A stretch of DNA of 64,000 nt from Ktedonobacterales bacterium (GTDB lineage: Bacteria; Chloroflexota; Ktedonobacteria; Ktedonobacterales; DATBGS01), in NCBI GenBank assembly GCA_036557285.1, contig DATBHW010000007.1, positions 81,657 to 145,656 of the forward strand, written 5' to 3'. Every line of letters starts with the position of its first letter. Position 1 is the first letter of the stretch. Below are positions 34,986 to 43,043 of this stretch, in pieces. The notes under the pieces were generated by a model. It searched no databases. It was not told where the DNA came from and saw only the letters and a list, made by a program, of their open reading frames with translations. A program made the position numbers and the translations under genes.

Positions 34986-35777
34986 TTATTCGTCATCATC
35001 TGGCGCGCTGCTTCCCCCATAACGGGTTTGGAACAAGCCCTTGCACAACGATGTATTCAGCACGATATTCATGCGAACAGAGCGCGAACGCCGCAGAAAC
35101 TGGGGCAATTCCCCTGTTTGCAGTGGCTTCCCCTGGTCATCAATCATCAGGGGATCACCCGGCGCGTGAGGCAGGCCAAGCGCGACCCGGCGCTGCTGGT
35201 AGATGCTGCCGCTGCGCCCGGCGCGCTCTAAACAATACTCACGTCCACCGGCAGTGACAAACGCCGCATTCATCGGTTCATCAACGCGCATGTCTTCCAC
35301 ACGCAAGGCTGCAATCGTGGCCTCATCCAGCCCCAGCTTCATCATCTGGCGCAACAGGGTATCCTGGCGCATAAGAAAGCCCTTGCGTAAGAAGACGCGC
35401 CTCAACTCTTCCAGATGTTCGTCCTCAGATCCCTCGCCCGGAAATGCCTCGGAGAATGATTGGCCCTGATTGACACCACTGGTCACTTCGTCTTCTGCAC
35501 AGTGGTCAAGCAGGACAACGCGGACATTGCGCACTCCCGTGACGCTGCTGGCCCGTTTGCGCAGGTCTGCCGCCATCAAATAGGCGAAGTTTGGCGCGCA
35601 CCAGTAGGTTGGGAGTTTAAAGGTAATCGAGACATCCGACCCTGTTACCTCCACGCGGTCAATGAAACCGAGGTTGACCAGTGGCTCATCTAGTTCGGGG
35701 TCTAGAACGTCTGCAATGGCCTGGTAGATGCTGTCCTCAGTGATCTCTGAGGAGGAGGAAGCTTCGGTGGCGATCAT
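34986..35777 (-). CDS. DUF59/MIP18-type iron-sulfur assembly protein with extra C-terminal domain
   Basis: A 263-residue protein. Residues about 15-105 are a DUF59/MIP18 (SufT/PaaD-like) domain, with IYQAIADVLDPELDEPLVNLGFI, the motif TYWCAPNFAYLMAADLR, and the later LLDHCAEDE. The remaining 150 residues are a C-terminal region unlike plain DUF59 proteins, found in my recollection in homologues next to propane and acetone monooxygenases. It probably assists metal or Fe-S cofactor assembly. ATG 35777 follows GGGGAGCAG. It lies 11 bp upstream of the alcohol dehydrogenase gene. Confidence 0.85.
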   Translation of the reverse strand: MIATEASSSSEITEDSIYQAIADVLDPELDEPLVNLGFIDRVEVTGSDVSITFKLPTYWCAPNFAYLMAADLRKRASSVTGVRNVRVVLLDHCAEDEVTSGVNQGQSFSEAFPGEGSEDEHLEELRRVFLRKGFLMRQDTLLRQMMKLGLDEATIAALRVEDMRVDEPMNAAFVTAGGREYCLERAGRSGSIYQQRRVALGLPHAPGDPLMIDDQGKPLQTGELPQFLRRSRSVRMNIVLNTSLCKGLFQTRYGGSSAPDDDE

Positions 35778-35903
35778 GAAACTGCTCCCCTAGTATGATT
35801 GGTCTCCTGCCCATCATCCGCAGCAGTGCCGCCAGCATCCCACAGAGCCATCCCAGAGGCGCTGCGGTAAGGCTAGCTGCACTGCAACGGCGAGATCAAG
35901 GGT

Positions 35904-36968
35904 CTACCCGTGAGAGCCTGTCGAGCGACCGGGGGTGCTGTGCAGTGCGACAGCTTGTTTCGACAATGAATCATCCTTGATCCTGGCCCCGGCAGCATCC
36001 ACATCAATATTGTAGAGACGCGCGGCATTGAGGCCGAGAATCTTGCGCCTGGTTTCCAGGTCCATCTTCACATTAAACTCAGCCTGGAGATCCTCTGGAA
36101 TCTGGAAAGCCATAAACTTCTCGATGAGCCACTTTGGCTCCCAGATCGCGTAGTCACTCCCGAAGAGGATTTTATCTGGCCCGATCCAGAAGAGGAGGTT
36201 CGCCATCACTTCGGCGAAGTAGCGTGGACGAGGATGTATGAAAGGAAGGACCACCGCCAGGCCAGCATAGACATTGCTTTCCTGCGTGGCAATCCAGCAG
36301 AAATCCTCAAGGCGCGGCAGCCCGCAGTGCTCAACGATGAAGTTCAGGTCAGTGAACTCAGAAGCCGCATCATCCACATCGGCCACATCAAAGGCGTCGC
36401 GGTTCAGCGGGTAAATCGTTGGCCCTTTGTGTACGTGGATATTGGTAATACCAAGCTTGACACACTCAGCCAGGAAGCGATACGACTCAGGATCAGAGAG
36501 TTTGTAGCCCTTGGAACCACCTCGCCACTCTGCGGTGTACAGCTTGACCCCTTTGATATCCCATTCCCCCTTTTGGCGGCGCAAGTAGTCTAATCCAGCC
36601 TCACCCTCGCGTGGATCAAAGGCCCCGTTGAGGATATACCGGTCGGGGTAAGCTTTTTTCATCACGCTGTTCTGCTCAATCGTGTTGAAGCCATTTTTGT
36701 AGAAGTCGGTCAAATAGGTGGGCTGGAGAACGGCAAGATCAACGTAGCCTTTGACGAACTGGTCGTGTACCATGTCATCTGGAGAGTACTTCTCATAATG
36801 CTCCAGAGTCCAGACATATTCGGGAGGAGAAAGGTTTTTGTGATAGGCATAGAAGCAATCAATCCAGCCCCGGCCATATTTGTTGGCCTGGTTTTCGGGG
36901 CTGGCATCCCAAAGATGGGAGTGCGCGTCAATGACAAATACCCCGTCTCCATTGTCGGTTCGATACAT
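35904..36968 (-). CDS. Amidohydrolase-2 family metal-dependent hydrolase
   Basis: A 354-residue TIM-barrel metal enzyme. Metal-binding motifs are the N-terminal VIDAHSHLWD (HxH), NIHVHKGP, FIVEHCGLPRLED and the terminal Asp in ILFGSDYAIW, typical of ACMSD-like decarboxylases and hydrolases. ATG 36968 follows a clear GGAGGT site. It is the first gene of a set with the DUF59 and alcohol dehydrogenase genes. In prm/mim clusters an amidohydrolase-2 gene follows the monooxygenase subunits and precedes the DUF59 and ADH genes in this order. The monooxygenase subunits are absent here. Confidence 0.9.
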   Translation of the reverse strand: MYRTDNGDGVFVIDAHSHLWDASPENQANKYGRGWIDCFYAYHKNLSPPEYVWTLEHYEKYSPDDMVHDQFVKGYVDLAVLQPTYLTDFYKNGFNTIEQNSVMKKAYPDRYILNGAFDPREGEAGLDYLRRQKGEWDIKGVKLYTAEWRGGSKGYKLSDPESYRFLAECVKLGITNIHVHKGPTIYPLNRDAFDVADVDDAASEFTDLNFIVEHCGLPRLEDFCWIATQESNVYAGLAVVLPFIHPRPRYFAEVMANLLFWIGPDKILFGSDYAIWEPKWLIEKFMAFQIPEDLQAEFNVKMDLETRRKILGLNAARLYNIDVDAAGARIKDDSLSKQAVALHSTPGRSTGSHG

Positions 36969-37421
36969 ATCCGGTGTACCTCCTGTTCCTGCCTAGCTTG
37001 CTGCTCAAAGGACTGCACCTGATCGCAGAACGAGTACGCAAACACCAAGAAGACCCATCATCGTTGGTGAGAAACGGGCCATCTTCCCTGTGGCGTGGGT
37101 ACGTAACGGAGAAATGTACGTGACGAACTAAGAGGAATGGATTAAGAGGGACATAAAGCAGGATGCGATGAAACCAGATCAAGGAACTTCGTGAGCAAGT
37201 ATACCATAAGGATAGCAGGTTTTGTAGTGGTCGGATGATACGGAAATCGCAGCCCTTCCCGTTTCGATTCCCTCCCGACCTCAAAGGGGCAGACACCATT
37301 TTCGCAGCATACAGACGTTAACAGATTGGCACATACGCCCTCGGACGGCGCTCCAAGAGGCACGAAGAGGCGTCGCCCTGTTATCAAGCGAGCGATTAAG
37401 CACACTAGCAACCGCCTTGAG
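36969..37421. other. Intergenic region with tandem 10-bp repeats and a possible promoter
   Basis: No gene is seen in these 450 bp. On the minus strand, TGGTATACT (37206-37198) is an extended -10 that could drive the amidohydrolase set with a leader of about 220 nt, though no -35 was found. Within that leader GTACGTAACG (37099-37108) and GTACGTGACG (37116-37125) are direct repeats 17 bp apart, a candidate activator or repressor site. This is where monooxygenase genes would be expected if the cluster were complete. Confidence 0.4.
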
Positions 37422-37751
37422 TCACTCCCGAATGGCGCGGGCTTCGTATGTGCTGATGGCGGGCAGACAACTGAGAAAGGCCGTCAGATATTCAGGGTCA
37501 CTCGGACGAAGCGTGATCAGCCCAAAATAGCACATACTCCCCTCAGGGAAGATCTCATACCCCTCGTCGTCATCCTCCGCCCCGAAGGCGAACTGTCGCT
37601 CTCGCACGACAAGTTCCCGCTGCAAAAGCTCCTTCAACTGCGCTACGGCGTGTGGATCGCCCTCCTCAGAGAGTGTGCCATCTGCGCCCATAAACGCTAC
37701 CACCTGGCCTGTCTTCAGGTCATGGATGCTATAATTTTTTGCGACAGACAT
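37422..37751 (-). CDS. Unrecognised small acidic protein
   Basis: A 109-residue soluble protein starting MSVAKNYSIHDLKTGQ. The middle is acidic (FGAEDDDEGYE) and the end helical. I do not recognise its family. ATG 37751 follows AAGGG; the frame extends a further 54 bp upstream without a ribosome site. It stands alone, with a 265-bp gap to the next minus-strand gene that shows no recognisable feature. Confidence 0.5.
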   Translation of the reverse strand: MSVAKNYSIHDLKTGQVVAFMGADGTLSEEGDPHAVAQLKELLQRELVVRERQFAFGAEDDDEGYEIFPEGSMCYFGLITLRPSDPEYLTAFLSCLPAISTYEARAIRE

Positions 37752-38016
37752 TGGTTGCCCTTTGGCCTTTCCTGGAAAGCACCGAAACATTCCTGCTCTG
37801 CCCAAACGCGACCGTTGGCACTTCTGGTGCGACAGCCGGGTGTGCTTTCAATACCAGCAGCAGGTCGTACCCAGTTGCTAGTCACATCCTCTTTTTTAAT
37901 GATACGCTGATCGCCCGCCGCTTTCAATACCATCAGCGAGTCAGGAGCGATCTGGAAGCTCTCGAACGTGTTTGCGTTCTTGCTATGGGGATCCTTCCCT
38001 GATCCTGTTCTGCCTG

Positions 38017-39129
38017 CTATCCCACCCGCTGAGCTTCCAATTCCTCTTGCATGCGCCAGGTCTGCCCATCGTCCTCAGAAACAAAGTTGCTCCAATGAAA
38101 GGAGCGGCTTGTGATCTGCGAAAAGATCCAGCGCAGCGGCTGCCCTTTGAGATTTGGTCCCTCGATCCAGATCTCGTCTCCAACAGGCCGGGCGGTAAGA
38201 GTTCGTACCACCTGGTTGACTGGCCCATGCCAGGAGATTTTCCATGCATCTATGCTCGGATCATAGAAGCGCAGCGTGGAACCCCATTCCACTATGGGCT
38301 GGCCGCGACGCAGGTTTTCTCGTGTTGGGAAGATCCAGACATCCTGGATAGCCCGGCCATCCAGCACCCAGGCGAAATGCATCTCACCTTTTCCTGTTTG
38401 GCCGACCACGCCTTCGGGCTGATAACCTGTCCAATCGACATCCCAATCGCCGACAAACTGTCCAAAGAGCTGGAGTTTGTCGGCCAATTCGGGATGCGGC
38501 CCAGAGGCAAGCAGCCCTTCCAGGACTGTCCCTGGCTGAGAGGGAATGCCATCCCCAGGCAGCCTCATCTCCACCCGCTTCCAGATGCCTGGATAGTCCA
38601 AGACCAGTCCCTGGGCATCAACCGGCAGATCAGCGGTAAAATTGCTCTCCACACCTTCGTAGCGGTAGATCCCGCCAGAAGCTGTGCGGGAAAGGCAGGT
38701 ATACCGCTGCCGAACCGGGCGGACGGAAAGATCTGGAACGGTAAAATAGACGACCAGAAGATCCCTGCCCTCGCCAGGTGCGAGCGCCAGGCGGCGAAGG
38801 GGAAGCGTGTTGGTAAAGGGGGTGCAGGAAATATCAATATCCAGGCAGCCATCCAGGGCTGAGCAGGCAACGCCTGCGGCATCTGTCCAGTGCCCCTGAC
38901 CATCAGTAGACAGATGCACAGTCCGGCCTTGCTCTCCGTCAACCTTAAGGAGACATTCCCGAACGTTCCAGCCGCGATCCACCCATACCTGATACCAAAG
39001 GCGAAAGGGGGTAGTGTCCTCAATGCCAAGCACGAGACTGTCGGCGACAATACCCGTGTCGTTTTCCACCAGGTGTAACTGCTCCAGGCCGGGCAGTTCT
39101 AGAGGGGTCCACCAGACATGAGATTCCAT
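38017..39129 (-). CDS. Putative glycolipid-binding domain fused to a DUF1579-like domain
   Basis: A 370-residue protein. Residues about 1-190 resemble the putative glycolipid-binding family (DUF1089): PGLEQLHLVEND, LWYQVWVDRGWNVREC, LDIDISCTPFTNTLPLRRL and the Y-rich RQRYTCLS ... YRYEGVESNFTADLPVD. Residues about 210-370 (LFGQFVGDWDVDWTGY ... GEMHFAWVLDGRAIQDVW ... WRMQEELEAQR) resemble DUF1579/lipocalin-like proteins. ATG 39129 follows GGAGGT with good spacing. It is divergent from a CGNR-type regulator, which probably controls it. Confidence 0.75.
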   Translation of the reverse strand: MESHVWWTPLELPGLEQLHLVENDTGIVADSLVLGIEDTTPFRLWYQVWVDRGWNVRECLLKVDGEQGRTVHLSTDGQGHWTDAAGVACSALDGCLDIDISCTPFTNTLPLRRLALAPGEGRDLLVVYFTVPDLSVRPVRQRYTCLSRTASGGIYRYEGVESNFTADLPVDAQGLVLDYPGIWKRVEMRLPGDGIPSQPGTVLEGLLASGPHPELADKLQLFGQFVGDWDVDWTGYQPEGVVGQTGKGEMHFAWVLDGRAIQDVWIFPTRENLRRGQPIVEWGSTLRFYDPSIDAWKISWHGPVNQVVRTLTARPVGDEIWIEGPNLKGQPLRWIFSQITSRSFHWSNFVSEDDGQTWRMQEELEAQRVG

Positions 39130-39142
39130 CGAAATACCTCCA

Positions 39143-39224
39143 TTGTTGTTAACCAGCAATCATGATATGATAGTAACATGAGCTAAACAAACATGTCAAG
39201 AGCAAAATCATTTAGGCGGTTAAC
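39143..39224. promoter_or_regulatory. Overlapping divergent promoters between the glycolipid-binding and CGNR genes
   Basis: Minus-strand promoter: TTGACA (39199-39194), 18 bp, TACTAT (39175-39170). Plus-strand promoter: TTGTTG (39143-39148), 17 bp, TATGAT (39166-39171). The two -10 boxes overlap, so firing is probably mutually exclusive. The region is bracketed by GTTAACC (39148-39154) and GGTTAAC (39218-39224), an inverted pair that may bind the CGNR protein. Confidence 0.6.
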
Positions 39225-39872
39225 ATGAGAACCGAAGACAGTCAAGTGGCCCCAGGAACGTTGGAGGTGGTGCGCACCTTTCTCAATACCTGGCGGATTC
39301 CGAACGACACCCGCGAACCAACCGATGAACTCGCCTCGCTTGAGGCCATGCAGCGTTTTTACTCCACCTGGTTTGGGGATTCGGGTGGGGACTCAGGGGT
39401 CTTCATTGTGCCCCAACTGGTGCAGAAGCTGCGCGCGGATCTGCGGAGCATCCTGGGGACAAGCGATGTGCTGATTCTGAGCGAGTGGCTAGCCAGGCAG
39501 CCGGTCGAAGCGATGCTCTCATCCGGTGCAGAGGGAATGCCGATCCTCTCGTACAGACCTGCAAGGGTTCAGGGATGCAGATTGTGCGCCGAGGTGCTGG
39601 CGCTGGTCGTGGAAGCGATCTCGCGCTCCACCTGGATGCGGCTGAAGGCATGCCCGGACTGTCAATGGGTCTTTTACGATCACACCAAAAATAAGAATAA
39701 GGTCTGGTGCCTCATGACCGCTTCGGGGCCACAGGGGCGATCCTGTGGTTCGATCTCCAAGGTCCGAAGCTTTCGCGAACGACAAAAAGCGAGAGTATCC
39801 ACAGCAAGGCATCAAACAGAGCCACATTATAGCGGCCCGCAAGGTGAGCGTAGCAGGTGCGGGCAGCAATGA
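39225..39872 (+). CDS. CGNR zinc-finger regulator
   Basis: A 215-residue protein with an N-terminal helical sensor-like region and a C-terminal treble-clef zinc finger of the CGNR type: LKACPDCQWVFYDHTKNK, WC, then CGSISKVRSFRERQK, where the eponymous CGNR is replaced by CGSI. The finger has an extended loop between the second and last cysteines. The tail after about residue 190 is basic and low-complexity. ATG 39225 lies directly after GGTTAAC and has no strong ribosome site. CGNR proteins are thought to be DNA-binding stress regulators. Confidence 0.8.
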   Translation: MRTEDSQVAPGTLEVVRTFLNTWRIPNDTREPTDELASLEAMQRFYSTWFGDSGGDSGVFIVPQLVQKLRADLRSILGTSDVLILSEWLARQPVEAMLSSGAEGMPILSYRPARVQGCRLCAEVLALVVEAISRSTWMRLKACPDCQWVFYDHTKNKNKVWCLMTASGPQGRSCGSISKVRSFRERQKARVSTARHQTEPHYSGPQGERSRCGQQ

Positions 39873-39998
39873 GTTGGGGTGATTTCCAGAGCCTGGCCGG
39901 GACCATCCCAGCCACCACGGTGAGTGACTCAACCAACTGGCCCACCGACGCATCCCGTAAAGAGTGGATCGCTCTCAGGCATCACCTCTCCTGATCTA

Positions 39999-40050
39999 TT
40001 GAAAGACATCAGCACGCCATGATATATTAGATACATCAGATATTTCTGAT
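39999..40050 (+). promoter_or_regulatory. Promoter and operator-like dyad upstream of the PLP decarboxylase
   Basis: TTGAAA (39999-40004), 18 bp, TATATT (40023-40028). Starting 6 bp later, ATCAGA (40035-40040) and TCTGAT (40045-40050) form a perfect dyad around TATT at the expected transcription start, a typical repressor position. The remainder of the 318-bp gap (39873-40190) shows no gene. Confidence 0.5.
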
Positions 40051-40190
40051 ATGTTACGGCATTTTCACCCCCTTGTCCAGTCGCCAGGTGATCGGCAGCG
40101 GAGAGGGTTCCTACTCGCGCCGGGCCTATCGCGCTCGGCCTCACTACGAGGGCATCATGAAGCAGCAACCTTATGAATGGAGCAGAGACG

Positions 40191-41594
40191 ATGACATCAC
40201 CCTTCCGCGAGGTGCTGGAACAGACCTTGACCCACGCGCTGACGTATCTTGAGCAGCTTGAGCAGACACCGGTTGGCGCGACAACTTCGCTGGCTGAACT
40301 GCGTCAACGGTTGGGGCGGCGGCTCCCGAATGCCGGGAGAGAGGCTGCCCAGGTCATTGACGAACTGGTCGCTGATGTGGCTGGTGGCATCGTCGGCAGC
40401 GCGGGCGGGCGCTTTTTCGGGTGGGTCATTGGCGGCGCGCTTCCCGCCGCTCTTGCCGCCGATTGGCTCACGGCGACTTGGGATCAGAATGCGGCCCGCT
40501 CTACCGGCGGCCCAGCCATAGCCGTGATCGAAGAAGTCTGCGGCACCTGGCTGAAAGAGGTCTTGGGGCTGCCACCGGGAGCAAGTTTTGCGCTAGTCTC
40601 CGGGTCGCAGATGGCACATGTGACCTGTCTTGCGGCGGCGCGTCACGCGTTGCTGACGAAACGTGGCTGGGATGTGGAACGTCACGGACTTGCAGGCGCA
40701 CCGCGTCTGCGCGTACTAACCAGTACCGAACATCACAAGTCGCTGGAGCGAGCGGTGCGCTTGTTAGGTCTGGGGACACAGTCCCTGCTTGAGTTGCCCG
40801 TCGATGAACGCGGACGCCTACTCCCCACCACGCTGAGCCAGGCGCTTACCGAGCAGCCGGACGCCTCCACTATTATCGTGCTCCAGGCAGGCGATCTCAA
40901 TATCGGCGCGTATGATCCCTTTGCCGACCTCATTCCACTAGCCCACCACTTCAATGCCTGGGTCCACATTGATGGCGCCTTTGGACTCTGGGTGCAAGCC
41001 TCGCCCGCCTACCGTCATCTCCTCCAGGGGGTAGAACAGGCGGACTCCTGGGGAGCGGATGGACATAAATGGCTCAACACTCCCTATGACTGTGGCTATG
41101 CCTTTGTCGCCCACCCGGAAGCGCACCGCACTGCGCTGTCTCAGCGGGCAAGCTACATCGTGCATACGGAAGCGGCTCGTGATCCAAGCGAATGGAATCC
41201 TGAATGGTCGCGGCGCGGGCGCGGGGTAGCGACATATGCTGCCCTACGACAACTAGGAAGGGAGGGGATTGCTGCTCTGATTGAACGCTGTTGCCATCAC
41301 ACCCAGACGCTGGTCACAGAGATCGGGAGATTGCCTGGCGCCGAAGTCGTCTGGACACCGCAGATCAATCAGGGGTTGGTCCGTTTCCTGGAGAGCAGAC
41401 CTGATGCCAAAGAGGCGCATCACGACCAGCGTACCGACGCCGTGATCGCCCGGATTGCCGAGACGGGCGAAGCCTTCTTCAGCGGGACAACCTGGCGTGG
41501 ACAACGCTGTATGCGGGTCTCGGTCTGCAACTGGCAAACGAACGAACAAGACGTGGCACGCGCCATCGCGGCGGTCGAACGGGTTCTGAAGTAG
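40191..41594 (+). CDS. PLP-dependent decarboxylase/aminotransferase (group II decarboxylase family)
   Basis: A 467-residue fold-type I PLP enzyme related to aromatic-L-amino-acid and glutamate decarboxylases. The PLP-binding lysine is in SWGADGHKWLN. Upstream are the cofactor-stacking region LTSTEHHKSLERA and the aspartate contact AWVHIDGAFGLW. The N-terminal FFGWVIGGALPAALAADWL is typical of bacterial members annotated as aspartate aminotransferase family. I prefer ATG 40191, which follows GGAG, over ATG 40173. The substrate cannot be read from the sequence. It converges with the hydrolase gene. Confidence 0.9.
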   Translation: MTSPFREVLEQTLTHALTYLEQLEQTPVGATTSLAELRQRLGRRLPNAGREAAQVIDELVADVAGGIVGSAGGRFFGWVIGGALPAALAADWLTATWDQNAARSTGGPAIAVIEEVCGTWLKEVLGLPPGASFALVSGSQMAHVTCLAAARHALLTKRGWDVERHGLAGAPRLRVLTSTEHHKSLERAVRLLGLGTQSLLELPVDERGRLLPTTLSQALTEQPDASTIIVLQAGDLNIGAYDPFADLIPLAHHFNAWVHIDGAFGLWVQASPAYRHLLQGVEQADSWGADGHKWLNTPYDCGYAFVAHPEAHRTALSQRASYIVHTEAARDPSEWNPEWSRRGRGVATYAALRQLGREGIAALIERCCHHTQTLVTEIGRLPGAEVVWTPQINQGLVRFLESRPDAKEAHHDQRTDAVIARIAETGEAFFSGTTWRGQRCMRVSVCNWQTNEQDVARAIAAVERVLK

Positions 41595-41652
41595 GGAAAA
41601 AAACAAACGCCAGCTTGCCAAAGGTGATGATCACTCTTGATACACAGATGTT

Positions 41653-42552
41653 TCAACACACCGGAGGGAACAGAGCCGAAAAAACCTCCGACTGGTGGTT
41701 CAGCAGCGTAGAGAAATGGCCCTCCTCCGGGTAGGAGGTCGCTGTGCACCCGGCGAGCTTTCCCGCCATGGCGCGCGCCATCCCAATCGGCACGTTGGTA
41801 TCGCGGACCCCATGCCAGAGGAAGAGCGGCCGGAAGGCCAGGTCCTCGAGCCTGAATCCCCAGTCGCGTCCGTACAGCCGGCCCTCGTAGACGGCTCCCC
41901 GCACTCCCTGGTGATAGGTCTCTCGGGCGGAGGCGGCCAGCCCCTCGACCATCCCAGGGGCCAGGAGAGCCTCGCGGTCCGGCTTCACCATGCGCCGCAT
42001 CGCCTTCGTGACGGCCTTTCTGGCGCGCTCTTCGTCGCGGAACGAGCGCGCCGTCCCGCTGAGGAGGGGTGTGAGCAACCAGGGAGATCGATGGGCCAGG
42101 AACAGGACGAGGCGATTTTGCCGACTCATCCCGGCGGTGCCCAACGGCAGCGGCCCGATGCCCGAAACGATGCCGCAGGAGATCAGCCGCTCGGGAAGCT
42201 GAGCCGCACAGGCGAGCGCATAGGGCGCGCCGCCAGAGATGCCCAACACCGCGAAGCGGTCGATGCCCAGGCGCTCGGTCAGCGCGACGAGATCAGCGGG
42301 CCAATCGAACAATGAGCGGCGCTCCTGGAAGCTGGAACGCCCGTAGCCCGGTCGATCAAGACTAATGACGCGGACCTGCGCCTGGGCAGCGTGTGCGGAG
42401 AGGACTGCCGCCTCGAGGCGCGAGCCTGGATAGCCGTGGCAATAGACGAGAACCTGGCCCTCCACGCTGCCGTACTCGGCAAAGCCGAGCGTGCGGCCAT
42501 CAGGGAGTGGCATCGTCTGCTCTGTTTTCAAGACGGCGTCGGGGTGCTGCAT
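41653..42552 (-). CDS. Alpha/beta hydrolase
   Basis: A 299-residue alpha/beta-fold hydrolase. The oxyanion-hole region is VYCHGYPGSRLEA and the nucleophile elbow is LGISGGAPYAL, with Ser in GISGG. The acid is likely in HGVRDTNVP and the catalytic His in EEGHFSTL near the end. No signal peptide. ATG 42552 follows GGGAGGAG. Substrate unknown. Confidence 0.9.
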   Translation of the reverse strand: MQHPDAVLKTEQTMPLPDGRTLGFAEYGSVEGQVLVYCHGYPGSRLEAAVLSAHAAQAQVRVISLDRPGYGRSSFQERRSLFDWPADLVALTERLGIDRFAVLGISGGAPYALACAAQLPERLISCGIVSGIGPLPLGTAGMSRQNRLVLFLAHRSPWLLTPLLSGTARSFRDEERARKAVTKAMRRMVKPDREALLAPGMVEGLAASARETYHQGVRGAVYEGRLYGRDWGFRLEDLAFRPLFLWHGVRDTNVPIGMARAMAGKLAGCTATSYPEEGHFSTLLNHQSEVFSALFPPVC

Positions 42553-43043
42553 GGCTCCTCCCAGCTTCGATCACCCGGTCAACGATCTGCTGCGACGAGT
42601 ATACAGGGGCTGTCAATCGGCGGAGAGGCGTGTGACGCGGGTGGTTGCACCAAGCCGACTCACAGGGGGAGGATCCCCAGCGCCAGGTGCAGCGAGCATG
42701 CGGCACGGTGGAGCAGGTACCTCTGAAGCAGCCTCGCCTCCGGTCGTATTCTCGCTGCGCAGAAAGGAAATGGCCCGTCACCCTGAAAATGCACCAGGAA
42801 TCAGCCACGTACCAGATAGATATGCTTGCTGGGGTTGCAAGTGAGATGCGCCATATATCGGTGGCTTCGCACCCTGTCGGTATGGCTTTCTTTGAATCTC
42901 AAACAGGGTCTGGCGCCACTTTGCTTATACGCAGGTAAACAGCAAAACAGCGTGCTGGCAAACGCCTGGGCAAGCCATCATCGGCAGGAATGAGTCCACT
43001 TTTGAGCTTGCCTGACGCGTGGAAGAGCCTCAGGCTTCACCGT
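42553..43043. other. Intergenic region without recognised features
   Basis: This 490-bp gap separates the hydrolase start from the histidine kinase stop. Several short open frames occur but none has a ribosome site with a recognisable product. No repeat copy, hairpin or RNA gene was seen. Confidence 0.5.

Noticed and set aside
42645-42938. A short open frame in the hydrolase-kinase gap
   Set aside because: No ribosome site and no recognisable sequence; treated as empty DNA.
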